Source: Plantactinospora soyae (GTDB lineage Bacteria; Actinomycetota; Actinomycetes; Mycobacteriales; Micromonosporaceae). Taken from it: a stretch of DNA of 64,000 nucleotides. Positions 27,208 to 37,628 of this stretch are shown piece by piece. The notes beneath the pieces were generated by a model. The model was not told where the DNA came from and searched no databases. It was given only the letters and a program-made list of their open reading frames with translations. Position 1 is the stretch's first letter, and each line of letters starts with the position of its first letter. The stretch spans positions 6,758,001 to 6,822,000 of the forward strand of contig NZ_JADBEB010000001.1 of assembly GCF_014874095.1 (NCBI RefSeq), in the 5' to 3' direction. A program made the position numbers and the translations under genes.

Positions 27208-29757
27208 TCATTCGTGCGCGATCGCGCTGAGCACGTTGAGCCGGGCGGCGCGGATCGCCGGCAGCACCGCCGCGACCACCCCGATCACGGCCGCCAGGCC
27301 GAGGAACAGCCCCATCTCCGTCCATGGCAGGACGAGATGGGTGATTCCGTCCTCGCGCAGCGCCCGGACCACCGCCGCACCGAGCCCGGTGCCGACGACC
27401 ACGCCGAGGAGCGCGCCGAAGACCGAGATCACCACGGCCTCGACGGTGATCATCCGCATGGTCTGGGCCCGGCGCAGCCCGATGGCCCGTAGCAGGCCCA
27501 GCTCCCGGGTCCGCTCCAGCACCGACAGGGCCAGCGTGTTCACGATCCCGAGTACGGCGATCAGGATCGCCAGCGCCAGCAGCACCTGGATCATCGTCAG
27601 CAGCTGGTCGAACTGGCTCGTCTGCTGGTCGATGAAGTCGGCCCGGTCGGCGACTGAGACCTCGGGGCTGTCCGCGAGCAGCGTTTCGACCTGCGGCATC
27701 ACCTGGTCGACCGAGGCGCCCGAGTCCAGTTTCAGGTACGCCTGGGTCGGCTGCGGTACCGCGAAGTTCGTCGCCGCCGAGACCGGAAGCAGGAACCCGC
27801 CGAACAGGTCCGACTCGGCGTAGATCCCGGTCACCGTGTACGTCTGCGCCTCGCCCCGGGACAGTTGCACCGGTACGGTGTCGCCGACGGACAGGCCCCG
27901 GTCCTGCGCGGTGCCCGAGTCGACCAGCAACTGGTTGGGGCCGAGCGAGTCGATGCTGCCGGCGGTCGGGGTGACCCGGTAGATGTCCCGCAGCGCCGCC
28001 ACGTCACTGGTCGCGGCGATGAAGGTCTGCTTGTCGCCGATCTGCGCACGGTCGCCGTAGAGCCCGGCCACCATCGCGACGCCGGGCAGTTCGGCGGCCT
28101 TCTGCAGCACCGCCGGATCGAAGCTCGGCGGCCGGGCCCCGGTCTGCGAACCGGAGATGACCAGTTCGGCCGAGATGGTGTCCTCGGCCAGCGCGGTGAT
28201 GCTGCTCTTGGCCGAGTCCAGGATCACCGTCACGCCGGTGACCAGCGCGATGCCGACCATCAGCGCGGCGGCGGTGATCGCGGTACGGCGCGGGTTGCGG
28301 CCCGAGTTCAACCGGCCCAGCTTGCCCGGCACCGACCAGGCGAAGAGCCTGCCGAGCAGCGAGACCACCGGCCGGCTGATCAGCGGGGTGAGCAACGCGA
28401 CCCCGATGAAGGCGAGCAGCACCCCACCCAGGATCGTCCACAGCGTGTTGTCCCCGGTGCTGCCGCTCAGGCCGAGCGCCAGCAGGGTGCCGCCGAGTGC
28501 CGACACCACGGCGCCGGCTGCGGAGATCTTGGTCAGCGGCCGGTCCGGGGTGGCGATGTCCTGCATCGCGGCCACCGGAGGGATCCGGGAGGCGCGCAAC
28601 GCCGGCAGCACCGCCGCGACGACCGTGACGAGCAGGCCGACCACGAACGAACTGATCACCGCGTTCGCCGGTACGCCGATCCCGGCCAGTTGCAGCCCGC
28701 CGACCGCCTGCCCGAACACGTACGCCAGGAGCGCGCCGATCCCGACCCCGGCAGCGAGCCCGAGCACCGAGGCGACCAAACCGATCACCACGGCCTCGAC
28801 CAGCACCGATCCGATCACCTGACGCCGGCCGGCGCCGATGGCCCGGAGCAGCGCGAGTTCGCGGGTGCGCTGGGCGACGATGATCGAGAAGGTGTTCAGG
28901 ATCAGGAAGATGCCGACGAAGAGGGCCACGCCGGCGAAGCCGAGCAGGATGTTGTTGAAGAAGGAGAGGCCCTCCTTCATTCCGGCGGTGGCGTCGTCCG
29001 AGAGCTGTTCCCCGGTCTTGACCACGTAGCCGTCGCCGAGCGCCGTCGCGATGTCGTCGCGCAGCGCCGCCGGGTCGACACCATCGGCCGCCTTGACGGT
29101 CAGTTCGGACCAGACCCCCGGTTGGCCGAGCATCAGTTCCTGGGCGACGCGTTCGGTGAACGTCACCTCCTGGGCGCCGCCGAGGCTGTCCCGGTCGCCG
29201 CTGTAGCCGAAGATGCCGACCACGGTGAACTCGCGCTTCGGTTGCAGGGTCAGCACCCCGACCCGGTCACCGACGGAGAGCTTGGCCGCCTCGGCCACGC
29301 CCGCGTTGATCGTCACCTCGTCGTCGGCGGTCGGGCCACGGCCCTCGCGCAGTTTGACCAGGCCGCTCTCGCCGGTCCAGTTCGATCCCATCTGCGGCGG
29401 GCCGAAGGAGGTCAGCACCTTGCCGTTGCTGCCGATCACCCGGGCGCCGTCGGCGAGGGCCAGACCCGTCGCGGTGGCCACTCCGGGCACCGCCTTGACC
29501 TGGTCCAGGGTCGCCGCCGGGAAGGTGGCGGCGACGGGCATGCCCTCCATCTCGTTGACGTCGATCTTCGGCTTGGCGGTCACGCCGACGTCGGTGCCGA
29601 CGTACGCGTCGCTGAAGATGGTGTCGAAGGACCGTCCGAGGGTGTCGGTGAGGACGAAGGCACCGGAGACGAACATGACGCCGAGCACCACGGCCAATCC
29701 GGAGAGGATCAGCCGGAGCTTGCGGGCGAGCAGGCTCTTCAGCGTGGCGCGCAGCAT
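27208..29757 (-). CDS. ABC transporter permease, FtsX/MacB-type (two FtsX domains)
   Basis: An 849-residue membrane protein with the actinobacterial 'double FtsX' arrangement. TM1 lies near the N-terminus (LARKLRLILSGLAVVLGVMFVSG), followed by a large extracytoplasmic domain. Three TM helices form the first FtsX core (RTRELALLRAIGAGRRQVIGS). A central TM pair leads to a second extracytoplasmic domain, then a C-terminal FtsX core (ERTRELGLLRAIGLRRAQTMR). Such permeases export lipids, peptides or antibiotics, or transmit mechanical force. The ATG overlaps the ATPase stop by one base (TGATG), so the pair is coupled. Confidence 0.93.
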   Translation of the reverse strand: MLRATLKSLLARKLRLILSGLAVVLGVMFVSGAFVLTDTLGRSFDTIFSDAYVGTDVGVTAKPKIDVNEMEGMPVAATFPAATLDQVKAVPGVATATGLALADGARVIGSNGKVLTSFGPPQMGSNWTGESGLVKLREGRGPTADDEVTINAGVAEAAKLSVGDRVGVLTLQPKREFTVVGIFGYSGDRDSLGGAQEVTFTERVAQELMLGQPGVWSELTVKAADGVDPAALRDDIATALGDGYVVKTGEQLSDDATAGMKEGLSFFNNILLGFAGVALFVGIFLILNTFSIIVAQRTRELALLRAIGAGRRQVIGSVLVEAVVIGLVASVLGLAAGVGIGALLAYVFGQAVGGLQLAGIGVPANAVISSFVVGLLVTVVAAVLPALRASRIPPVAAMQDIATPDRPLTKISAAGAVVSALGGTLLALGLSGSTGDNTLWTILGGVLLAFIGVALLTPLISRPVVSLLGRLFAWSVPGKLGRLNSGRNPRRTAITAAALMVGIALVTGVTVILDSAKSSITALAEDTISAELVISGSQTGARPPSFDPAVLQKAAELPGVAMVAGLYGDRAQIGDKQTFIAATSDVAALRDIYRVTPTAGSIDSLGPNQLLVDSGTAQDRGLSVGDTVPVQLSRGEAQTYTVTGIYAESDLFGGFLLPVSAATNFAVPQPTQAYLKLDSGASVDQVMPQVETLLADSPEVSVADRADFIDQQTSQFDQLLTMIQVLLALAILIAVLGIVNTLALSVLERTRELGLLRAIGLRRAQTMRMITVEAVVISVFGALLGVVVGTGLGAAVVRALREDGITHLVLPWTEMGLFLGLAAVIGVVAAVLPAIRAARLNVLSAIAHE

Positions 29758-30524
29758 CAGTGCCCCGCCTCGGAGAGCCCGTCCAGCTTCTTCATCGTGT
29801 CCAGCACGGTGTCCGGGGTCGGCTCGATGAGTTCGGAGACGATCTCGCCGTCGGCCAGGAAGATGACGCGGCCCGCGTAGGAGGCGGCGACCGGGTCGTG
29901 CGTGACCATGACGATGGTCTGCTGGTACTCGGCGACGGAACGACGGAGGAAGCCGAGCACCTCGGCGCCGGCCCGGGAGTCGAGGTTTCCGGTGGGTTCG
30001 TCGGCGAAGATGACCGCCGGTCGGGAGGCGAGGGCCCGGGCGCAGGCGACGCGCTGCTGCTGTCCGCCGGAGAGTTGCGCCGGGCGGTGGTTGAGCCGGT
30101 CGCGGAGGCCGACCGTGTCGATGACCGTGTCGAGCCATTCCGGGTCGGGCTTCCGGCCGGCGATGGACAACGGCAGCAGGATGTTCTCCTGAGCGGTCAA
30201 CGTGGGCAGCAGGTTGAACTGCTGGAAGATGAAACCGACTTTGTCGCGGCGGAGTTTGGTGAGACCGGCGTCGCCCAGTCCGGTAACGGCGGTGTCGCCG
30301 ATATGGATGGTTCCGCGGGTCACCGAGTCCAGCCCGGCGAGGCAGTGCATGAGCGTGGACTTTCCAGAGCCGGACGGCCCCATGATTGCGGTGAACCGAG
30401 CGCTCTCGAATTCCGCGTTGACCCCCCGCAGGGCGACCACCTGGGCCTCGCCGCTGCCGTACACCTTCCATACGTCGCTGGCCCGCGCGGCCATCTGCGC
30501 ATCTCGGGCTACCGTCGCCGTCAC
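29757..30524 (-). CDS. ABC transporter ATP-binding protein, MacB/LolD-type
   Basis: A 255-residue ATPase: Walker A GPSGSGKS (49-56), Q-loop FIFQQFNLLP, signature LSGGQQQR, Walker B VIFADEPTGN, and H-loop VTHD. This pattern is typical of the ATPase partner of FtsX-like permeases. The GTG at 30524 is the start because GGGGGAG lies 6 bases upstream (GACGAA between); the longer frame is not needed. It is coupled to the permease downstream. The nearby two-component system on the same strand suggests regulated export in response to an envelope signal. Confidence 0.94.
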   Translation of the reverse strand: MTATVARDAQMAARASDVWKVYGSGEAQVVALRGVNAEFESARFTAIMGPSGSGKSTLMHCLAGLDSVTRGTIHIGDTAVTGLGDAGLTKLRRDKVGFIFQQFNLLPTLTAQENILLPLSIAGRKPDPEWLDTVIDTVGLRDRLNHRPAQLSGGQQQRVACARALASRPAVIFADEPTGNLDSRAGAEVLGFLRRSVAEYQQTIVMVTHDPVAASYAGRVIFLADGEIVSELIEPTPDTVLDTMKKLDGLSEAGH

Positions 30525-31128
30525 TTCGTCTCCCCCTGTAGCAATCTTGGTCCGGCCGGACCTTGGCCCGGCCGGCAGCATCTATCGTCGCTGACAAAGA
30601 CAACCCGGTCGTCCGTCCCCGGGCGGAGCCGGACGCGGAATTCCGGTGCGGGTCGGCCCTGATACCGAATCAGGGTTGCCCCTGACTGGTACGGCTCGCT
30701 CCGTCGAATCGACCCTGTGTCGCCAGTTCTCACTGGATTGCCTGTGTCAATAATCTGACTCGGCGTCCGGTTCGGGTGTGCCGTCGGTCGGGCATCCCGG
30801 AACCATTCCTATCCGGTTTTCTTATCACACGACGATTGTTTCCTTAAATGCGATTGACCGAGGCGGGAACGTGAAGCTTCCCGCCCGGTGGCTCGGCGGC
30901 GCCGCCGTCCCCCGTTCGTACCTAGCCAAACGGTAGGCGCGGTCGGCCGTCACTCCGTCGTACGCCGGGACGGTCTTCGGATCGGCCCCACGTACCGGGG
31001 TCCTCCTCCGGGTGGACGACTCCGGCACCGGCGGGTCGTACATCCCGTCGTGCCGCAGGCGTACGCCCTGGGGTCGGTCCTCACCCTGACCTCTCGGGGT
31101 CGGGCGGCGGCGGGGCGGTGTTCGCCGG
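30525..31128. other. 600-base gap with AT-richer regulatory region
   Basis: The largest gap without a gene in the window, upstream of the ABC transporter operon and downstream of the response regulator. The segment at about 30730-30870 is visibly AT-richer than the surroundings, with several TGTCAATAATCT-like and GATAAG stretches. A cluster of CCTGA half-sites lies at 30657-30687. A 72-codon frame on the minus strand here has no ribosome site or protein-like composition and is not annotated. Confidence 0.5.
30657..30687. promoter_or_regulatory. CCCTGAT-n5-ATCAGGG dyad with third half-site
   Basis: CCCTGAT (30657-30663) and ATCAGGG (30669-30675) form a perfect 7-bp dyad five bases apart. A further CCCCTGA (30680-30686) can pair with the second arm, giving three half-sites in 30 bases. 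It lies 133-163 bases upstream of the ABC ATPase start, a plausible operator for the adjacent NarL-type response regulator. Inference from position only. Confidence 0.45.
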
Positions 31129-31815
31129 TCAGGCGCCCGGACGGACCAGGCCGGTCTCGTAGGCCAGCACGACGGCCTGCACCCGGTCGCGCAGCCCGAG
31201 CTTGGTCAGCACGTGGCCCACGTGGGTCTTGATCGTGGTCTCGCTGACCGTCAGCACCCGGGCGATCTCGGCGTTGGACAGGCCCCGGGCGACCTGGACC
31301 AGCACCTCGCGCTCGCGCTCGGTGAGCACGCCGATCGCCTTCGGCGGGGTGGCGGACGGATCCGGCAGCGACTCCGCGAACCGGTCCAGCAGCCGCTTGA
31401 GGATGCGCGGGGCGACCACGGCCTCGCCGTTGGCGACGGTCCGGATGGCGGTGACCAGGTCCTCGGCCGGTACGTCCTTGGCGAGGAAGCCGCTGGCACC
31501 GGCCCGGAGCGCGCCGACCACGTACTCGTCGAGGTCGAAGGTGGTCAGGATGAGCACCCGGACCGGCAGCCGCGCGTCGATGATCGCCCGGGTGGCGGCG
31601 ACCCCGTCCATCCGGGGCATCCGGATGTCCATCAGCACCACGTCGGGTAGCAGGCGGCGGGACAGGTCCACCGCCTCGGCCCCGTCCCCGGCCTCGCCGA
31701 CGATGTCGAGATCGTCTTCCGCGCCCAGCACCATCCGGAACCCGGTACGCAGCAGCGGCTGGTCGTCGGCGAGGAGGATGCGGATCGGCCGGGCCGGTTC
31801 CTGGCGGTCGGTCAT
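31129..31815 (-). CDS. NarL/FixJ-family response regulator
   Basis: A 228-residue response regulator. The receiver domain spans residues about 11-128, with acidic pocket LLADDQPLL and phospho-acceptor Asp63 (LMDIRMPRMDG). The C-terminal LuxR helix-turn-helix lies at about 160-222 (LTEREREVLVQVARGLSNAEIA, TIKTHVGHVLTKLG). The ATG at 31815 gives the normal N-terminus. It lies 73 bases after the kinase gene and is probably co-transcribed with it. It likely controls the ABC transporter operon that follows on the same strand; that link is inferred from proximity. Confidence 0.95.
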   Translation of the reverse strand: MTDRQEPARPIRILLADDQPLLRTGFRMVLGAEDDLDIVGEAGDGAEAVDLSRRLLPDVVLMDIRMPRMDGVAATRAIIDARLPVRVLILTTFDLDEYVVGALRAGASGFLAKDVPAEDLVTAIRTVANGEAVVAPRILKRLLDRFAESLPDPSATPPKAIGVLTEREREVLVQVARGLSNAEIARVLTVSETTIKTHVGHVLTKLGLRDRVQAVVLAYETGLVRPGA

Positions 31816-31888
31816 GCGGCCGTACCGCCCATTCCGGACGACGGGACCTGTCCCGTACTGGCCGCACCGGCACGCTCGCTTCTGGCCC

Positions 31889-33151
31889 TCACGATGCCCC
31901 CTCACTGATCGGCGCGCCCAGTTGCTCCATCGGCATTTTCGCGTACACCCGGTAGCCGCCGCCGGGACGGGGCCCGGTGCGCAGGGTCCCACCGTAGAGG
32001 GCCATCCGTTCCCGCATCCCCACCAGGCCGTGCCCCAGCCGTTCGGGCTCCGGTGACGGCCCGCGGCCGGTGTCGGAGACCTCGACGATCATCCAGTAGA
32101 CGCCGAAACTCAGCCGGACCTGGGCCGTGGCCGCCCCGGCGTGCTTGAGCGTGTTGGTCAGCGCCTCCTGGACGATCCGGAAGATCGTCAGCGCCACCCC
32201 CGGGTCCAGTGGTCCCGGCGTGCCGTCCACCCGCAGCGTCACCGGCAGGCCCGCCTCCTTGACCTGTTCGACCAGCGCCTCGATGCCGGCGAGCCCCGGC
32301 TGTGGGGAGAGGTCCGCGGCGGGCTCGGCGTCGGTACGCAGTACGTCCAGCAGGCGGCGCAGTTCACGTAGGGTCGTCCGGCTGGTGTCCTCGATGGTGC
32401 TCAGCGCACCGTCGGTGACGCCCGGGTCGCGGGGCAGTACCCGCCGGGCGCCGGTGGCCAGTACCCCCATCACGCTCACGTGGTGGGCGACGACGTCGTG
32501 CAGCTCGCGGGCGATCCGCCGCCGTTCGTCGGCGACCGCCTGGTCGGCCAGCGAGCGTTGGTTCTCCTCGGCCACCCGGGCCCGCTCCTCCAGGGCGGCG
32601 ATGGTGGCCCGGCGGGCGTGCACCGTACGCCCGACGAAGAAGCAGACCAGCGCGAGCAGTACCTGGGTGAAGACCACGTACGCGGGGGAGGGCTGGGTGA
32701 GGTTCTCCGGGGGCCGTTGGGCGAGCGCGGCCGGCAGGGTCGGGGCCCAGAGCAGCACGGCGGCGAGCGCGGCCTGGCGCAGCGGCAGCAGCGCGGCGGT
32801 GGTGTAGGTCAGGGCGACGAACGTCACGCTGCCGGTCACCGGCTGCGATCCGGTCAGCACCGAGATCGTGAAGGCCGGCACCGCGAGGGCCACCGCCGAC
32901 CAGGGCGCCACCCGGCGCAGTGCGATCGGCACGGCGCAGGCGATGCTCCAGATCAGCGCCACGGGCCAGCCCGGCGGGGTCAGCTCCGGTGGGGCGGTGA
33001 CCGCCACCACGGTCTCCACCGCGATGGCCGCGACGGCGAGCAGTCCGTCCCAGGCCAACCATCGGCGTTGCCTGGGGGTGAGCCCGGACCGGATCCACGC
33101 CCAGCGGTCCCGGGTGCCGCCTGGTGGTGCGGGGACGTCGGTACGGGTCAT
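31889..33151 (-). CDS. Sensor histidine kinase (HisKA_3)
   Basis: A 420-residue membrane kinase. Six hydrophobic segments lie between about residues 33 and 178, with very short loops and no large extracellular sensor, so it probably senses within the membrane. A coiled-coil linker leads to HisKA_3 with phospho-acceptor His218 (RRRIARELHDVVAHH). A HATPase_c domain follows (N-box QEALTNTLKHAG, G-box DTGRGPSPEPERLGHGLVGMRER). The ATG at 33151 follows a TACCGT box by 7 bases, so the mRNA may be leaderless. The partner is the adjacent response regulator. Confidence 0.94.
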   Translation of the reverse strand: MTRTDVPAPPGGTRDRWAWIRSGLTPRQRRWLAWDGLLAVAAIAVETVVAVTAPPELTPPGWPVALIWSIACAVPIALRRVAPWSAVALAVPAFTISVLTGSQPVTGSVTFVALTYTTAALLPLRQAALAAVLLWAPTLPAALAQRPPENLTQPSPAYVVFTQVLLALVCFFVGRTVHARRATIAALEERARVAEENQRSLADQAVADERRRIARELHDVVAHHVSVMGVLATGARRVLPRDPGVTDGALSTIEDTSRTTLRELRRLLDVLRTDAEPAADLSPQPGLAGIEALVEQVKEAGLPVTLRVDGTPGPLDPGVALTIFRIVQEALTNTLKHAGAATAQVRLSFGVYWMIVEVSDTGRGPSPEPERLGHGLVGMRERMALYGGTLRTGPRPGGGYRVYAKMPMEQLGAPISEGAS

Positions 33152-33216
33152 GGTGGCGACGGTAATCGCTGTGCGGCCGATCAGGTCATCGCTGACGGCG
33201 ACCTGGGCCTCCTCCT

Positions 33217-34200
33217 TCAGGAGGAGACCTGCTCCTCCTGGCCGGAACCGACCGGGACCGTCGGGCCATCCTGGACCGCCGGGTCCGTCGGGCCCGCCTG
33301 GACCGGCACCGGCCCGCCCGGCGCCGCGGCCGGCTCGGGGAACGGCGGGGGAGTTCCGCCGAAGGCCGGGCAGTGCGCCTGGTGGTTGCACCAGCCACAG
33401 AGCCGGCTGGGCCTGGGCCGGAAGTCGCGGGCCCGGGTCGCCTGTTCGATGGCGTGCCAGAGGGCCACCACGGTGCGCTCGAACCGGACCAGCTCATCGG
33501 CGTCGGGGGTGTAGTCGCAGACCTCGGCGTCCTTGAGGTAGAGCAGCCGCAGCACCTTCGGCACCACCCCCCGGGTGCGCCACAGCACCAGGGCGTAGAA
33601 CTTGAGCTGGAACAACGCCCGCGCCTCGAACGCCTCGCGCGGTGCGCCACCGGTCTTGTAGTCGACCACCCGGAGCGCACCGTCGGGCGAGATGTCCAGC
33701 CGGTCGATGTAGCCACGGATGAGCAGTTCGTCGTCCACCACCGCGGACACCAGGCTCTCCCGCTCGGCGGGCTCCAGACGGCGTGGATCCTCCACCGTGA
33801 AATAGCCGTCGAGCAGACCCCGGGCCGAGTCCAGGAACTCGACCGGGCCGGCGAGGTCGTCGGCGGTGAACACCTCGGCCAGGTCGGCCTGCTCGGTCAC
33901 CAGTCGTTCCCACTGCGGGGCGACCAGGTCGGCCGCGGCGGCCGGGGTTCGCCGGTCGGCGGGCAGGTCGAACAGCCGTTCCAGGACCGCGTGTACCAGC
34001 GTGCCGCGGGCCTGGTCGACGCTCGGCCGCTCCGGCAGCCGGTCGATGCTGCGGAACCGGTAGAGCAACGGGCAGGTCTTGAAATCGGCGGCCCGCGACG
34101 GTGACAGCGAGGCGGCGACCGGCGGGGTGGGTCGGCCCGACGTCGGGGTCGTGCCCGGACCCCGCGGGGCCGTCTGCGATGTCACCGTCTCCGCCGTCAT
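33217..34200 (-). CDS. RecB-family exonuclease (PD-(D/E)XK nuclease with Fe-S motif)
   Basis: A 327-residue nuclease of the RecB/Cas4-like PD-(D/E)XK superfamily. Motifs are TLVHAVLERLF (His), GYIDRLDISPDG (Asp), and VVDYKTGG (catalytic Lys). A C-terminal CGWCNHQAHC cluster, together with Cys43 near the N-terminus, probably binds a 4Fe-4S cluster as in AddB. The last 45 residues are a Pro/Gly-rich tail. It likely acts in DNA repair. The ATG is 7 bases after a TAGCCT box (leaderless). It lies divergently from the site-2 protease gene, and the homologue occupies the same place near trmI in M. tuberculosis. Confidence 0.92.
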   Translation of the reverse strand: MTAETVTSQTAPRGPGTTPTSGRPTPPVAASLSPSRAADFKTCPLLYRFRSIDRLPERPSVDQARGTLVHAVLERLFDLPADRRTPAAAADLVAPQWERLVTEQADLAEVFTADDLAGPVEFLDSARGLLDGYFTVEDPRRLEPAERESLVSAVVDDELLIRGYIDRLDISPDGALRVVDYKTGGAPREAFEARALFQLKFYALVLWRTRGVVPKVLRLLYLKDAEVCDYTPDADELVRFERTVVALWHAIEQATRARDFRPRPSRLCGWCNHQAHCPAFGGTPPPFPEPAAAPGGPVPVQAGPTDPAVQDGPTVPVGSGQEEQVSS

Positions 34201-34347
34201 GTCCGGAAGGCTATGTCACGGGTACGACCGAACCGGGTCACGGGTACGACCGAACCGGCCTCACCCACCCCGCCGTGCGTACCCGCCCCGATCGTCCGCG
34301 CCGACCCCGGCCGAACCGGCGGGTGCCCCAGGCCGGTTGTTCCGTAG

Positions 34348-36453
<2,106 letters not shown>

Positions 36454-36472
36454 TCCCGCGCGAGGAGGCGCC

Positions 36473-37057
36473 ATGAGCCGGCCGGCGTACGGTGGCGGCG
36501 GTGGTGGTGGCGACCTGCCCGCGGTCTTTCCGGACTGGTCGCCCTACCAGGACCTGGAGTCGGCAGCCAGGGCGTACCTGCGGGATCCCGATGTCGCGAT
36601 GGAGGCGCTCAACGGCGTGCTCCGGGGCGCGTCGGTGCTCGGCTTCACCCTGGAGCGGTTCGTCAACGAGGTGAACGGGGTCTGGCAGGAGGTCGCGATC
36701 TGCGACGGCAGCCGGCTGATCCTCTGGCACGGCGAGGACGTGCCGCCGGACGACGGGCCCGCCGGCTCGATGACCTCCTCGCTGCGGGTGGTGCCCGTCT
36801 CGACGGTGAGTGAGGTGGGTTGCCGGCGTCGGCTGAGTCGCAACCCGACGGGCCAGATCCGGGTCGACAGCATCGACGTCTACCTGCTGCTCAGCTCGCT
36901 CGACGAGGGCGTCCCCGGCGACGAGGCGCAGTTGCCGCCCCGGCACGACGCGCTGCGGTTCGGCAAGACGCTCGACGACGGCGGCGCGGGGCAGATCGCC
37001 CGGCTGGAGGAGTTCGCCCGGCTGGTCGCCTCGGTCGTCGGCCGTCCGACACTCTGA
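36473..37057 (+). CDS. Conserved hypothetical protein (194 aa)
   Basis: A 194-residue protein that I do not recognise by family. It begins with a Gly run (residues 7-13), then PDWSPYQDLESAARAYLRDPD, a helical GFTLERFVNEVNGVWQEVA segment, and a mixed C-terminal half ending in IARLEEFARLVASVVGRPTL. No catalytic or metal motif and no signal peptide. It lies 19 bases after trmI with a GAGGAGG ribosome site, so it is probably in the same operon. It is convergent with the ferredoxin gene. Confidence 0.75.
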   Translation: MSRPAYGGGGGGGDLPAVFPDWSPYQDLESAARAYLRDPDVAMEALNGVLRGASVLGFTLERFVNEVNGVWQEVAICDGSRLILWHGEDVPPDDGPAGSMTSSLRVVPVSTVSEVGCRRRLSRNPTGQIRVDSIDVYLLLSSLDEGVPGDEAQLPPRHDALRFGKTLDDGGAGQIARLEEFARLVASVVGRPTL

Positions 37058-37129
37058 CCGGTCGGATCCGGCCGGCCCGGTCGGTGCGCTCCGGACGGGA
37101 CCGCGCCCCGGCGGGCCGCCCCGATGCGA

Positions 37130-37453
37130 TCAGGTTGCCTCCGGGCCCGCCACCTCGACGTCGTCCGTTCCGCGCAGGACGTGGATGCACTCGCCGGGGC
37201 ACTCCCTGGCCGCGTCGATCACCTCCGAGCGCAGCTGGGCCGGTACGTCCACCCGACTTCCCGGCGCGAGCCGCAGTTCGCCCGCCGCGTCCTTGACGTA
37301 CGCCAGGCCGTCGACGTCGAACTCGAAGACCTCGGGCGCGTACTGAACACAGAGCCCATCGCCGGTGCACAGGTCCTGGTCGACCCAGACCCGCAGTTCC
37401 GCCGGCCCCGGCCCGATGACCGTCCCGGCCCGTTCCGTGCTGTCGCCCACCAC
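37130..37453 (-). CDS. Ferredoxin, 3Fe-4S type
   Basis: A small electron-transfer protein with the actinobacterial 3Fe-4S pattern: VDQDLCTGDGLC followed by YAPEVFEFD, then AARECPGECIHV. The first two Cys are separated by five residues and the third is in the CP motif; the usual fourth position is not cysteine. Partners could be a cytochrome P450 or another oxidoreductase elsewhere. The start is uncertain: GTG at 37453 (used here) or 37450. The core begins at about residue 20. It is divergent from mpa. Confidence 0.88.
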   Translation of the reverse strand: MVGDSTERAGTVIGPGPAELRVWVDQDLCTGDGLCVQYAPEVFEFDVDGLAYVKDAAGELRLAPGSRVDVPAQLRSEVIDAARECPGECIHVLRGTDDVEVAGPEAT

Positions 37454-37586
37454 GGGCGCGACGGTACCCGAATCACGGCCCGGACTCCCGGCCGGGACGG
37501 CCCGGAACGACCCGCCCGGAGCGGACGAAGTGATCAAGGTTCAGCGACGAGGGTGTTGCGTGGAACCGAATCAGCGTCATAGCGGT

Positions 37587-37592
37587 TAGTGT
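37587..37592 (+). promoter_or_regulatory. Possible -10 box of the mpa promoter
   Basis: TAGTGT at 37587-37592 would place the transcript start near 37599, giving a 30-base leader with a GGGGAGGTGGGA ribosome site before the mpa GTG. No good -35 is visible. The stretch 37540-37600 is less GC-rich than its surroundings. Confidence 0.4.
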
Positions 37593-37628
37593 TAGGGCAG
37601 AACGTTCAAGCCCCCGGGGAGGTGGGAC

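Noticed and set aside
30825-31043. A 72-codon minus-strand frame in the regulatory gap
   Set aside because: No ribosome site, no TANNNT box before it, and amino-acid composition is not protein-like.
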